Part shown: in pieces, positions 42,575 through 51,535 of the stretch | Numbering within the stretch: position 1 is the first letter of the stretch | How the letters are laid out: each line of letters opens with the position of its first letter | DNA from: Ilyobacter polytropus DSM 2926 | GTDB taxonomy: Bacteria; Fusobacteriota; Fusobacteriia; Fusobacteriales; Fusobacteriaceae | DNA length: 64,000 bases | Direction: 5' to 3' | Assembly (NCBI RefSeq): GCF_000165505.1 | Contig: NC_014632.1 | Location: forward strand, 496,001 to 560,000 | The notes under the pieces: model-generated | The model's database searches: none | Told to the model about the DNA's origin: nothing | Seen by the model: only the letters and a program-made list of their open reading frames with translations | Translations under genes and position numbers: made by a program

Positions 42575-43729
42575 ATGAAAGTAGTTATTGCGGTAGATTC
42601 CTTTAAGGGAAGCCTTAGTTCATTAGAGCTTGGACAGCTTATAGAAAATGGTATAAAAAAAATATATGAAAATGCAGAGGTAAAAAAAGTCCCTGTGGCA
42701 GACGGGGGAGAAGGAACAGTAGATGCCCTTGTAGAGGGAACAAAGGGTCAATTTGTAGATGTAAAAGTACACGACCCTTTTATGAGACTAATAGATGCTA
42801 AATATGGAATAATGGGAAATAATGTGGCTGTTATAGAGATGGCAGAGGCATCGGGACTACCCCTTTTAAAACCGGAAGAGAGAGATCTCAGAAAAGCCAC
42901 AACATATGGTACTGGGGAACTTATAAAAGATGCAATTGAAAAAGGGTGTAGAGAGTTTATTATAGGTATAGGTGGAAGTGCAACAAATGATGCAGGTCTT
43001 GGAATGATGCAAGCATTGGGATATAAATTTTTGGATAAAGATGGAGAACTTCTTGGTTACGGCGGCGAGATAATGGGAAAAGTGGCTGAAATAGATTCTA
43101 GTGGTACCATGGACGGTCTTAATAAATGCCGGTTTTCTGTAGCCTGTGATGTGGATAATCCTTTTTATGGTCCTAAAGGAGCGGCTCATGTGTATAGCAG
43201 GCAAAAGGGTGCCGATGATGAAACGGTGGAATACTTGGACTTATCTCTTCAAAAACTAGCTTTGACTCTTAAGGAAAAAACAGGTAAAGACATATCTGAT
43301 ATACCTGGAGCAGGAGCGGCAGGAGGTCTAGGAGGAGGCTTTGTAGCTTTCCTAGATGGGGAGCTGAAGCCTGGGATAGATATAATCCTTCAGGAGGTAG
43401 GACTTGCTGAGAGTATAGAGGGTGCAGACTTTGTAATAACTGGTGAAGGAAGGATAGACTTTCAGTCAGTTATGGGGAAAGCCCCAATGGGCGTATCTAA
43501 AATGTCTAGGGACAAAGGAATTCCTGTAATAGCAATAGCAGGATGCGTGGCAGATGATGCAGGAGCCATGCATGATCACGGCTTAGATGCCTTCTTCTCT
43601 ACTATAAATTACCCTGTTTCTCTTGAAGAAGCAATGAATAAAGAGAGAGCCGGAACTTTTGTAGAAAAAAACGTTGAAGAGATATTTAGATTAATAAAGG
43701 TTTGTGAAATAAAATATAAATCGAGATAA
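42575..43729 (+). CDS. Glycerate kinase
   Basis: This 384-residue protein matches the GlxK/GarK family: MKVVIAVDSFKGSLSSLE, VADGGEGTVDAL, IGIGGSATNDAGLGMMQALG, IPGAGAAGGLGGGF and ITGEGRID. It phosphorylates D-glycerate (mostly to 2-phosphoglycerate in this family), feeding lower glycolysis. Its position between the IICB and IIA genes of a PTS is unusual and suggests that the imported glycoside contains glycerate. ATG 42575 follows GGGGGTAAGG; the frame from 42551 lacks a ribosome site. Confidence 0.93.
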   Translation: MKVVIAVDSFKGSLSSLELGQLIENGIKKIYENAEVKKVPVADGGEGTVDALVEGTKGQFVDVKVHDPFMRLIDAKYGIMGNNVAVIEMAEASGLPLLKPEERDLRKATTYGTGELIKDAIEKGCREFIIGIGGSATNDAGLGMMQALGYKFLDKDGELLGYGGEIMGKVAEIDSSGTMDGLNKCRFSVACDVDNPFYGPKGAAHVYSRQKGADDETVEYLDLSLQKLALTLKEKTGKDISDIPGAGAAGGLGGGFVAFLDGELKPGIDIILQEVGLAESIEGADFVITGEGRIDFQSVMGKAPMGVSKMSRDKGIPVIAIAGCVADDAGAMHDHGLDAFFSTINYPVSLEEAMNKERAGTFVEKNVEEIFRLIKVCEIKYKSR

Positions 43730-43759
43730 AAAAATCAACTTTATTCTTAGGAGGTTAGT

Positions 43760-44263
43760 ATGGGATTATTTAATTTTTTTAAAAAGGAAAAAACAATTGA
43801 AGATAATTGGTTTGATATCTATTCACCATTAAATGGTAAGGTTATAAATATTTCCGAAGTTCCTGATGAAGCTTTTGCAAGCAAGATGATAGGAGACGGG
43901 TGTGCAATAGAACCATATGAAGGGTCAATATTTTCTCCAGTTGCAGCGGAAATAAATATTTTTGAAACTAATCATGCTGTTAGTTTTGAAGTGGAAAATG
44001 AAATTGAAATGATAGTCCATTTTGGAATAGATACTGTTAATCTTAAGGGAAATGGGTTTGAAAGGATTGCTGAATCAGGATTAAAAGTAAAAATAGGAGA
44101 AGAGCTTGTTAAATATGATATTGACTTTATAAAAGAAAATGCCAAGTCTGTAAGAACTCCAGTTATCATAAATAATATGGACTTGGTTGAAGAGTTGAAG
44201 ATTGTGGCCAATGGAGATGTCAAAGTCGGAGATTTGCTGATGAGAGTCAAAATGAAAAAATAG
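43760..44263 (+). CDS. PTS enzyme IIA, glucose type
   Basis: This 167-residue protein is a Glc-type IIA. H87 in MIVHFGIDTVNLKGNGFERIAESG is the phosphorylated histidine and H72 (ETNHAVSFE) its partner. It takes phosphate from HPr and passes it to the IIB cysteine of the IICB protein. It lies 30 bases after the glycerate kinase gene, which ties that kinase to the PTS operon. Confidence 0.93.
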   Translation: MGLFNFFKKEKTIEDNWFDIYSPLNGKVINISEVPDEAFASKMIGDGCAIEPYEGSIFSPVAAEINIFETNHAVSFEVENEIEMIVHFGIDTVNLKGNGFERIAESGLKVKIGEELVKYDIDFIKENAKSVRTPVIINNMDLVEELKIVANGDVKVGDLLMRVKMKK

Positions 44264-44689
44264 GTATATTCGAAATTAAGTTTAAATAACCTTTTAAATT
44301 ACCGATAGGGCTCTAATCAGGGCTCTTTTTTTTATCCCGAAGGTGGTAAAATTTGAAGAGTTATAGTACCAGATCTTTTGTCATAGTGAATTATATTTTT
44401 GTGGAAACAGAAAAAACAGCATAATAGATAATTTTATTGATTAAAATAAAATATCAATCAAAACTAACTATATGAAAAATTTTTAAAAGTTATTTGAAAA
44501 AGTGTTGTCATTATAGATATTTACTACTAAACTTATATAATGAGATAAAAAAGTTGTGGGTACTTTATACAATGTCAATTTTAATAAATACTGGGGTAAA
44601 ATATTTACGGTTAATAAAAAAATGTTCTGAATATTCAGATCATTACGAGAGGGTTTTTAATATAATTGTAGAACTTAGGAGAAATTATT
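44264..44689. other. Intergenic region between IIA and the FGGY kinase
   Basis: A direct repeat GGGCTC-TAATCA-GGGCTC followed by T8 (about 44308-44334) resembles a terminator but does not form a hairpin. A 67-codon frame (44494-44697) overlaps the kinase start and lacks a ribosome site. No clear promoter is recognised. Confidence 0.4.
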
Positions 44690-46117
44690 ATGAGTAAGTA
44701 TATAATAGGCATAGATAATGGTTCACAAAGCACTAAAGTTACTATTTTTGACTTGGAAGGAAATGAAGTTTGCTATGGATCTAAAACTTTAAAAAGCCTC
44801 TATACAGCCGAAGGCGGTGTAGCATTACATCCTAATGATGATCTATGGGATAGTGTCCTAGGTGGATTAAAGGACTGTCTAAGTAAATTTACTGGAAATA
44901 AAAATTCTATCTTGGCCATAGGACTTTGCACAATAAGGTGTTGTCGTGTACTCCTAAAAAAAGATGGTTCACTAGCCTATCCTGTTTTAAGCTGGATGGA
45001 CAAAAGGTTGTCTGCACCCTATGTGCATGATAATGATGAGGTGAAATATGTTACAACTACTTCAGGTTACTTAGCTAGCAGAATGACAGGCGAATTCAAA
45101 GATACCTGCAGTAATTTAGAAGTTTACTGGCCAATTGACAGAAAAACTCTTGACTGGTCAACAGATGACCAAGTTATAAAAGATAATGGACTAAAGAGAG
45201 ATCAATTATTTTCTATAATAAAACCGGGCGAGAGCTATGGTTCTTTAAAAACTGAGTTGTGCAGAGAATTTGGTCTGAAAGAGGGAATTCAAGTTGTATC
45301 AAGTGGTAATGATAAGGCTGTGGAAGTACTAGGTTCTGGCATCAATGACGATAAATCAATTATGATCTCTTTGGGAACTTTTATATCTTCTATGCTTTTG
45401 AGAGAAGATTATTTTGAAGATGCCAAGAGTTTCTTTCCAACATTAGCCTGTGTTCCTTTTAAATATGTCTATGAATCTAAAGGAATAAGAAGGGGAATGT
45501 GGACTGTAAGTTGGTATAAAGACCTTCTAGGTGAAGAAGTAATCAAAAAATCTAAAGAATTAGGTGTTTCTGAAGAAGATTATTTAAATCAAATTGGGGA
45601 AACAATACCTCCAGGAAGTGATGGGCTGATCACTTTATTAGACTGGCTAAACAATTCAGATTATGAGTTCAGGAAAGGAGTTATGCTAGGTTTTGACCAT
45701 AGGCATACAAGTGCTCACATATACCGTTCTATTCTAGAGGCCATCTCCTACAACATTAAAAATAATATATATGAGATGCTAGATGAAATAGGAGCTGAGA
45801 TCGATAATATTACTGTAATCGGTGGAGGCTCTAAGAGTAACTTAATGATGAAGATAATAGCTGATATGTTTGGTTTACCGGTTAAAAGAAACAAAGCAAC
45901 GAGTTCTGCTTGTCTTGGTGCAGCAATATGTGCTGCCAAATATCTAGGCATATATAAATCCTTTGATGAAGCAATGGAAAAAATGGTTAGAGTCAGTGAA
46001 GTCTTTGAACCAGATAAAAATCTTTATAAATTTTATGATGAGATAAATACAAAGGTAATTAAAAATATAAGAAAACATACTGATGAAATTTTGAAGATAA
46101 CACATTCAGTCTTTTAA
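44690..46117 (+). CDS. FGGY-family carbohydrate kinase
   Basis: This 475-residue protein has the FGGY fold: N-terminal phosphate loop GIDNGSQSTKVTIFD, SWMDKRL, SGNDKAVEVLGSG and the C-terminal ITVIGGGSKSNLMMKIIADMFGLPV. It resembles xylulokinase-like members of uncertain specificity. No sugar transporter or isomerase is adjacent except the PTS operon just upstream, from which it is separated by 426 bases. The substrate is unknown. ATG 44690 with TAGGAGAA. Confidence 0.85.
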   Translation: MSKYIIGIDNGSQSTKVTIFDLEGNEVCYGSKTLKSLYTAEGGVALHPNDDLWDSVLGGLKDCLSKFTGNKNSILAIGLCTIRCCRVLLKKDGSLAYPVLSWMDKRLSAPYVHDNDEVKYVTTTSGYLASRMTGEFKDTCSNLEVYWPIDRKTLDWSTDDQVIKDNGLKRDQLFSIIKPGESYGSLKTELCREFGLKEGIQVVSSGNDKAVEVLGSGINDDKSIMISLGTFISSMLLREDYFEDAKSFFPTLACVPFKYVYESKGIRRGMWTVSWYKDLLGEEVIKKSKELGVSEEDYLNQIGETIPPGSDGLITLLDWLNNSDYEFRKGVMLGFDHRHTSAHIYRSILEAISYNIKNNIYEMLDEIGAEIDNITVIGGGSKSNLMMKIIADMFGLPVKRNKATSSACLGAAICAAKYLGIYKSFDEAMEKMVRVSEVFEPDKNLYKFYDEINTKVIKNIRKHTDEILKITHSVF

Positions 46118-46134
46118 TCTAGGAGATACTTTAT

Positions 46135-46998
46135 TTAAATTTTTTTAAAAAAATCTACGACTTTTTTTACAGCTTTTTCTTTTCCTTTGGCCTCTATCTC
46201 AACGTCGAAAAGGTCAAAGTATTTTCTGAATTTTATTAGATCCTCGGTGGAGATATACTCTGAATGGGATTTATAGCTGTTTTTTTCATCTCCAGCAGGA
46301 GAACTTATATGAGCCAGTGGAACTTTGTTTTTAGAAAGGTTCAATATTTTTTCTATATAGTTTTCGAAACTTTGAGAAGATGGCTTTATCCTGTCGTGAT
46401 GAAAATCCAAACACGGTCTAATGCCGGTCTTCTCACAAATTTCTATGACATCCTCTATACCCACACTATGACAGTTTTCCAATAAAATCTTGGCCTTTAA
46501 TTTTTTATTTAAAAGCTTGGTGTTTTTGATAAATCTTTCCTTGTAATCTCCCTTTGAACTTCCCACATGGATGATAATATCCTCTACTCCTAAAAGCTCA
46601 GATATTTCATAATGGTGATTCAATATTTTAATGGAATTATGAACCACTTCATTATTCTCACTGTTCAATACAGTAAATTGATCTGGATGCATTATTAGTC
46701 TTATATTATTATCCTTAGCGAATTTTTTTAAAATCTTAAGTTTTTCTAAAATACTATCAAAATTTTTCCAATTCCAAAATTCATTGTAGGGTATAAGGCT
46801 GCTAGAAACCCTAAACATACCTTGCCCGTGGTTTTTTACCCATTTTAAGCATTCTAGGGTGTAGTCTATATTATAAAGTGCTGCCTCACAGGCTTTTTTA
46901 TCAATTTCAACTTGGCTTAGTTTTTCTAGTGCCTTTATACCTGTAAACCCTTTTTTCATACCTCTTCCTTTTAGCATACAGACTAAACCTATCTTCAT
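46135..46998 (-). CDS. uvsE: UV DNA damage endonuclease
   Basis: This 287-residue TIM-barrel enzyme matches UvsE/UVDE: MKIGLVCM, FRVSSSLIPYN, RLIMHPDQFTVLNS, DIIIHVGSSKGDYKERF, LLENCH and LDFHHDR, which contain the metal-binding His, Asp and Glu residues. It nicks DNA 5' to UV photoproducts, allowing alternative excision repair. ATG 46998 (reverse) follows AAGGGGGATAAT; the open frame is longer. It converges with the FGGY kinase gene. Confidence 0.9.
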   Translation of the reverse strand: MKIGLVCMLKGRGMKKGFTGIKALEKLSQVEIDKKACEAALYNIDYTLECLKWVKNHGQGMFRVSSSLIPYNEFWNWKNFDSILEKLKILKKFAKDNNIRLIMHPDQFTVLNSENNEVVHNSIKILNHHYEISELLGVEDIIIHVGSSKGDYKERFIKNTKLLNKKLKAKILLENCHSVGIEDVIEICEKTGIRPCLDFHHDRIKPSSQSFENYIEKILNLSKNKVPLAHISSPAGDEKNSYKSHSEYISTEDLIKFRKYFDLFDVEIEAKGKEKAVKKVVDFFKKI

Positions 46999-47113
46999 AT
47001 TATCCCCCTTAATTTGACTATGATAAAAGTTGGAATTTGTATAAAAAGTATAACTCAACTATTTCACTTTTCCAAGTATACTTTAGAATTTTATACTTTA
47101 GATATGGGAAAAG

Positions 47114-47143
47114 TTGACTTTTGTGTGTTAGATGTACTATACT
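47114..47143 (+). promoter_or_regulatory. Promoter of the TM1266-type gene
   Basis: TTGACT (47114-47119), 18-base spacer, TATACT (47138-47143). Just upstream, ATACTTTAGA occurs twice in direct orientation (about 47079-47104). Confidence 0.5.
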
Positions 47144-47197
47144 GTAACTAGAATCGCTTGTGATAAAATGTACTAAGTTTTACTGCTGAGGTGATAA

Positions 47198-47440
47198 ATG
47201 AACGAAAGAATAGCTACACTTTCTGTTTTTATAGAAAAAAAAGAGAGTGTAAAGAAAGTAAATGACATACTGTCAGAATTTTCAGAGCTTATTATCTCAA
47301 GGATGGGGATACCCTACCGGGAGAAAAGAGTGTCTGTAATAGTGCTTATATTAGACGGAACCAACGAAGATATGAGTGCACTGTCTGGAAGAATAGGCAA
47401 TCTTGAAGGAGTATCTGTAAAGACTGCTGTGAAAAAATAA
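47198..47440 (+). CDS. TM1266-type putative regulator of the iron-only hydrogenase system
   Basis: This 80-residue protein (MNERIATLSVFIEKKESVKKVNDILSEF ... SRMGIPYREKRVSVIVLILDG) matches the small ACT-like TM1266 family, repeatedly found beside hydG/hydE/hydF and annotated as a putative hydrogenase-system regulator. It precedes hydG here by 250 bases, in which a strong terminator lies. A biochemical role has not been shown. Ribosome site GAGGTGATAA. Confidence 0.88.
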   Translation: MNERIATLSVFIEKKESVKKVNDILSEFSELIISRMGIPYREKRVSVIVLILDGTNEDMSALSGRIGNLEGVSVKTAVKK

Positions 47441-47614
47441 ATAAAGATGATATTCCTAATTACAAAGATGAGAAAAGATGATTCTGAGTAAAAGGGAAGG
47501 TTGAATCTGAAAAAAGTACTATATTTTATATAGGTTTATTGAATTTTTATTGGGAGAATTATAATCTCTAAAAATACTTTAAAATCTTTATAAAAAACTT
47601 TTTAAATGATTTTA

Positions 47615-47655
47615 AAGGCCTTCCTAAATTTAGGAAGGCCTATTTTTATTTCTTT
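47615..47655 (+). terminator. 26-bp perfect palindrome with T-rich tail before hydG
   Basis: Positions 47615-47640 form a perfect palindrome (arms AGGCCTTCCTAAA/TTTAGGAAGGCCT) followed by TATTTTTATTTC. It should end the TM1266 transcript or attenuate hydG. Confidence 0.75.
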
Positions 47656-47690
47656 TAGATTACTTAAATAATGTAAATTAGGGGGCATAA

Positions 47691-49106
47691 ATGAAGAAAA
47701 CATGGAAAGATGAAGTGGAAGAAAAAAGTTTTATAAACGGAGAGCTCATAGAAACCCTTTTGGAAAAGAATAACAATCCCTCAGATTCTGAGTTTGACCT
47801 TGTTATGGAAAAGGCAAAGAGACAGGAAAGACTCTCTATAGATGATGTATCAATACTTTTAAACAGTGACCAGGAAGATAGGGTAAATAAAATATTTTCC
47901 CTGGCAAAAGATATAAAGGAAAGAGTTTATGGAAACAGGGTTGTACTTTTTGCCCCCCTATACATAGGAAACAAATGTACTAACTCATGTACATACTGCG
48001 GATTCAAGGTGACCAATGACATAATGAGAAAAAGTCTGTCCCTTGATGAGGTGCAGCACGAGGTAGAGGCATTGGTAGACGAGGGTCATAAAAGAGTAAT
48101 CATGGTTTATGGAACTCACCCTGACTATCCTGCAGAGTATATAAAAGATACTGTAAAAAAGGCATATACAGTAAAAAAAGGTAAGGGAGAGATAAGAAGG
48201 GTAAATATAAATGCCTCTCCTATGGACGAGGAAGATTATAAAATAGTAAAAGAGGCTGGAATAGGAACTTATCAGATATTCCAGGAAACCTACCATGAGG
48301 AGACTTATAAGAAGGTACATCCTAGGGGAGAAAAATCCAACTTCAAATGGAGACTTTTCGGTCTTTCAAGGGCTATGAAGGCTGGAATCGATGATGTAGG
48401 TATAGGGGCCTTATTCGGTCTTTACAAATGGAAGTTCGAAGTTATGGGACTAATGCAGCATGTAGAACATCTAGAAAGTAATTTTGGTGTGGGACCTCAT
48501 ACTATTTCATTTCCGAGACTGAATGAAGCAACTGGGTCTAAAAAAGATCCTGAGTTTATTGTGGGAGATATGGAACTAAAGAGGATAATAGCCATCTTGA
48601 GACTTGCAGTACCTTATACAGGACTTATCCTTACTGCCAGAGAAAATGCAGAACTAAGAAGAGAATGCATGACCCTTGGTGTGTCACAGATAGATGCAGG
48701 AACACAGATAGAGCTTCAAGGATACAGTAAAAAGAAAGAGGAGCAGGATCTTTCTAAAGAGCAGTTTAAAATAGGAGATACAAGATCTTTAGATGAAGTT
48801 ATGGGAGAACTTATGTCTAGTGGATTTACTCCTTCATTCTGTACAGCCTGCTATCGTCTAGGAAGAACAGGTGAACACTTTATGGAGTTTTCAAAACCAG
48901 GCTTCATACATCATTTCTGTACTCCTAATGCTATACTGACCTTGGCAGAGTATTTGGAGGATTATGCAGGAGAAGAAACAAAGGCTGTGGGATACAGCCT
49001 TATATTTGAGCAGATAGAAAAAAGTGAACTTTTACCTGAGGTAAAAGAAACTCTGAAACTAAAGCTTGAAAAAGTAAAAAAAGGTGAAAGGGATCTTTAT
49101 TATTAA
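47691..49106 (+). CDS. hydG: [FeFe]-hydrogenase maturase HydG (radical SAM tyrosine lyase)
   Basis: This 471-residue enzyme cleaves tyrosine to CO and cyanide ligands for the hydrogenase H-cluster. The radical SAM motif is C96, C100 and C103 (CTNSCTYC), in the form PLYIGNKCTNSC shared with ThiH. The C-terminal auxiliary-cluster motif CTAC followed after 22 residues by another Cys (CX2CX22C) is intact and distinguishes HydG from ThiH. hydF lies at 20246 in reverse orientation; hydE is not in the window. AGGGGGC ribosome site. Confidence 0.95.
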   Translation: MKKTWKDEVEEKSFINGELIETLLEKNNNPSDSEFDLVMEKAKRQERLSIDDVSILLNSDQEDRVNKIFSLAKDIKERVYGNRVVLFAPLYIGNKCTNSCTYCGFKVTNDIMRKSLSLDEVQHEVEALVDEGHKRVIMVYGTHPDYPAEYIKDTVKKAYTVKKGKGEIRRVNINASPMDEEDYKIVKEAGIGTYQIFQETYHEETYKKVHPRGEKSNFKWRLFGLSRAMKAGIDDVGIGALFGLYKWKFEVMGLMQHVEHLESNFGVGPHTISFPRLNEATGSKKDPEFIVGDMELKRIIAILRLAVPYTGLILTARENAELRRECMTLGVSQIDAGTQIELQGYSKKKEEQDLSKEQFKIGDTRSLDEVMGELMSSGFTPSFCTACYRLGRTGEHFMEFSKPGFIHHFCTPNAILTLAEYLEDYAGEETKAVGYSLIFEQIEKSELLPEVKETLKLKLEKVKKGERDLYY

Positions 49107-49108
49107 TT

Positions 49109-49585
49109 ATGATAAGTTTAATAGTGGCCTTTGATGAAAACAGGGTTATAGGTAAAAATAACAAATTACCTTGGAATATACCTGAAGATATGGAAAAGTT
49201 TAAAAAAGCAACCATGGGAAATATTATAATTATGGGAAGAAATACCTTTGAGGGGATAGGAAGACCCCTTCCAGGAAGAATAAATATTGTGATCACAAAA
49301 GATGAAAGTTTTCATTATAAAGGGGTAGAAGTTTTCCACAGCGTTGAAGAAGCCCTAGAAGAAGCTTTAAAACTTGGAAAAGAGGTATTTTTCATAGGTG
49401 GAGAGAGTATATATCGTCAGGTGGCAGATCTTGTAGACAAGTTTTATATTTCATATATTCACGGAAAGTATGATGGAGATTCATATTTTCCAGAAATAAG
49501 TTTGAGCAATTTTCAAATTATTAAAGAAGAGATTTATGATGATTTTATTTACAAAGAATATGAGAAAAATACCCTGGCTCTTTAG
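49109..49585 (+). CDS. folA: Dihydrofolate reductase
   Basis: This 158-residue enzyme reduces dihydrofolate with NADPH. It shows MISLIVAFDENRVIGKNNKLPWNIPEDM, IIMGRNTFEGIGRPLPGR and VFFIGGESIYRQ, the standard DHFR motifs. It begins 3 bases after hydG, so it is probably translated from the same transcript. A terminator follows. Confidence 0.95.
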   Translation: MISLIVAFDENRVIGKNNKLPWNIPEDMEKFKKATMGNIIIMGRNTFEGIGRPLPGRINIVITKDESFHYKGVEVFHSVEEALEEALKLGKEVFFIGGESIYRQVADLVDKFYISYIHGKYDGDSYFPEISLSNFQIIKEEIYDDFIYKEYEKNTLAL

Positions 49586-49601
49586 CCGGGGTATTTATAT
49601 T
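49567..49601 (+). terminator. Terminator after folA
   Basis: AAATACCCtGGCT (49567-49579) pairs with AGCCgGGGTATTT (49584-49596), one wobble pair; it overlaps the last codons. Confidence 0.75.
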
Positions 49602-49839
49602 AAAATAAAACTTATTATATAATGGAATCATTACAAGTTTAAATCTAAAATATCTTATCCTAAGTCAGATTTGACAAAGGGATGAGGTTTTTAAAAATTA
49701 CTTATGGTTTTTTAAAAAGTTTAAAAATTATTTTATATTAATTAAAAGTTAATTTAAAATTAATTAAATTCTGATATATTACACCGTTGATTAAATAAGA
49801 AACACAATGACCATGTGCTTAAAGGAGAAAAATAAGATT

Positions 49840-51162
49840 ATGAAAATAATAAAACTGACTACTGGAATATTAGGGATACTTTTTTCAACGGTGTCATTTG
49901 GAGCCTCTATAGACCACGTACAGAACTTATCAATGGAGTATAACGCCAACCCTGCTCAGCAGGGAGCCATAAGTCCTGGGTCTAGTCCTTACTTTAACCC
50001 TGCAGGTTTAATGCAGCTTGAAAACGGAAATTATTTTGGTGTGGGACTTCAGCTTGCTATAGGTGAGGAAAAGATGGAATACGACGGGAAGGAATATAAG
50101 GCTGACCTACTAGAACCTATGCCAAACGTATCATTTGTAAGTAAGAATGATGAAAGAGCCTGGTACTGGACTCTGGGAGGTATAGGGGGCGGAGGTGACC
50201 TAGAATATGAAGACGGTGTTGCCGGGATAGGTTTTCTTACTGATTTAGAGGTTTCTGGCATGTCTCCGGTTACCTCGGTAAATGATAACTATGCAGAAGG
50301 ATCTAACAAATATATTCAGTCAACCTTGGGAAGAGCGTGGTTTGTGACAGATAAAATATCTGTATCTGCTGCAGGTCGGGTAGTTTACGGTATGAGAAGC
50401 CTTGTTGCAGAAGCGGACTTGACACTTTTAAATGGTGACGATGAAAGCATATCCATAGATTCAGAAAGAACTGCCTGGGGGTATGGAGGACAGTTTGGTA
50501 TGAACTATAAGGCGACGGAAAAACTCAATATAGGGATGAGGTATGATACAAGAATTGTCATGGAATTTGAGGCAGATGCAGATGAAACCTATGTAAACAG
50601 CTATCTGGGAAGTGTATTTGATTCTATTCCTAACTTAGGGAATGGTGACGGGTATTTTGGAATATCAGATTTTTATCCTGAATATGCTGACGGTGTAAAG
50701 ATGAGAAGAGACCTGCCTGCTGTGGCGGCTATAGGGGCTTCTTATGCAGTCAATGACAGGTGGAATTTATATGCAGGAGGGAATTACTACTTCAACAAAG
50801 ACGCTGATATGGATAGAGAAGTGGAAGAGGCTAACAGCAACTATGAAAATGGATGGGAGCTTGCAGCAGGTTCTGAATACTGGCTCAATAATAAATGGGC
50901 ATGGCTTATAGGGGTAAATTATGCCTATACTGGTGCCCCTGAAGAAACTTATGACGATGTAGAATATGCCCTAAACTCAATCATGCTTGGAACAGGGTTT
51001 AAATACAGACAGTCAGAGACTACTGAATGGGTTGTATCTGTGGCAAACTACTGGTATGAAGGAAATGAAGGTATCTATTCAGAAGACTATGGTACAGAAG
51101 AAAATCAAAAATATGATAAATCAATAGTTTCAGTGGGAGTTGGACTGACTAAGAAATTTTAG
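49840..51162 (+). CDS. Outer-membrane protein transport protein, OmpP1/FadL/TodX family
   Basis: This 440-residue protein has a cleavable signal peptide (KIIKLTTGILGILFSTVSFGA) and then SPYFNPAGLMQLENG, the FadL NPAG motif near the N-terminus of the mature protein. The rest alternates as in beta-barrels and ends in a C-terminal phenylalanine (GVGLTKKF), the outer-membrane assembly signal. FadL-type channels admit hydrophobic compounds such as fatty acids. ATG 49840 follows AAAGGAG; earlier codons from 49807 precede that site. It is monocistronic, and the TetR gene downstream may control it (inference). Confidence 0.88.
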   Translation: MKIIKLTTGILGILFSTVSFGASIDHVQNLSMEYNANPAQQGAISPGSSPYFNPAGLMQLENGNYFGVGLQLAIGEEKMEYDGKEYKADLLEPMPNVSFVSKNDERAWYWTLGGIGGGGDLEYEDGVAGIGFLTDLEVSGMSPVTSVNDNYAEGSNKYIQSTLGRAWFVTDKISVSAAGRVVYGMRSLVAEADLTLLNGDDESISIDSERTAWGYGGQFGMNYKATEKLNIGMRYDTRIVMEFEADADETYVNSYLGSVFDSIPNLGNGDGYFGISDFYPEYADGVKMRRDLPAVAAIGASYAVNDRWNLYAGGNYYFNKDADMDREVEEANSNYENGWELAAGSEYWLNNKWAWLIGVNYAYTGAPEETYDDVEYALNSIMLGTGFKYRQSETTEWVVSVANYWYEGNEGIYSEDYGTEENQKYDKSIVSVGVGLTKKF

Positions 51163-51163
51163 T

Positions 51164-51193
51164 AAAAGCTGTGGCCTATGCCACAGCTTTTTA
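51164..51193 (+). terminator. Terminator of the FadL-like gene
   Basis: AAAAGCTGTGGC (51164-51175) pairs perfectly with GCCACAGCTTTT around CTAT, with a short T run. Confidence 0.85.
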
Positions 51194-51289
51194 TATTAAG
51201 TTTAGAGATAGTTTTAAATTAAGTTGCTATTTGAACTAACTTCAGATAAATTACTGAATTTACAAGAATATTAAAGTCAAAAGATTTTG

Positions 51290-51400
51290 TCACGAATGAA
51301 AACCGATAAAAGGCAAAAAAATTAACACGAATAAAGATAAAACCTTTTGGCCACAGAGGACACAGAGAAAAGAAGAGAGTTTCACAGAGTGAAAACTAAA
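51290..51400. repeat. Short intergenic repeat motifs
   Basis: CACGAAT occurs at 51291 and 51326, and ACAGAG occurs three times between 51351 and 51390. The block has no coding potential and lies next to the dispersed repeat copy. It looks like a degenerate intergenic repeat. Confidence 0.4.
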
Positions 51401-51535
51401 GTATATGCATTTTCTTTTGCGAGAGGTTTTTTATTCTTCTTCCTATACTATGGCTAAAATCAGAGTTAAGAATAGTCAAAAATTAAGGAATAACTGTGTG
51501 CATACTATTTGTTTGGCCTTTATTATTTTTATGTC

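Noticed and set aside
44308-44334. Terminator after the PTS IIA gene
   Set aside because: GGGCTC occurs twice in the same orientation, so no hairpin forms despite the T run.
44494-44697. 67-codon frame before the FGGY kinase
   Set aside because: No ribosome site, overlap with the kinase start and no family resemblance; probably chance.
47691-49106. ThiH (thiamine tyrosine lyase) for the radical SAM gene
   Set aside because: The C-terminal CX2CX22C auxiliary-cluster motif and the neighbouring TM1266-type gene identify HydG.
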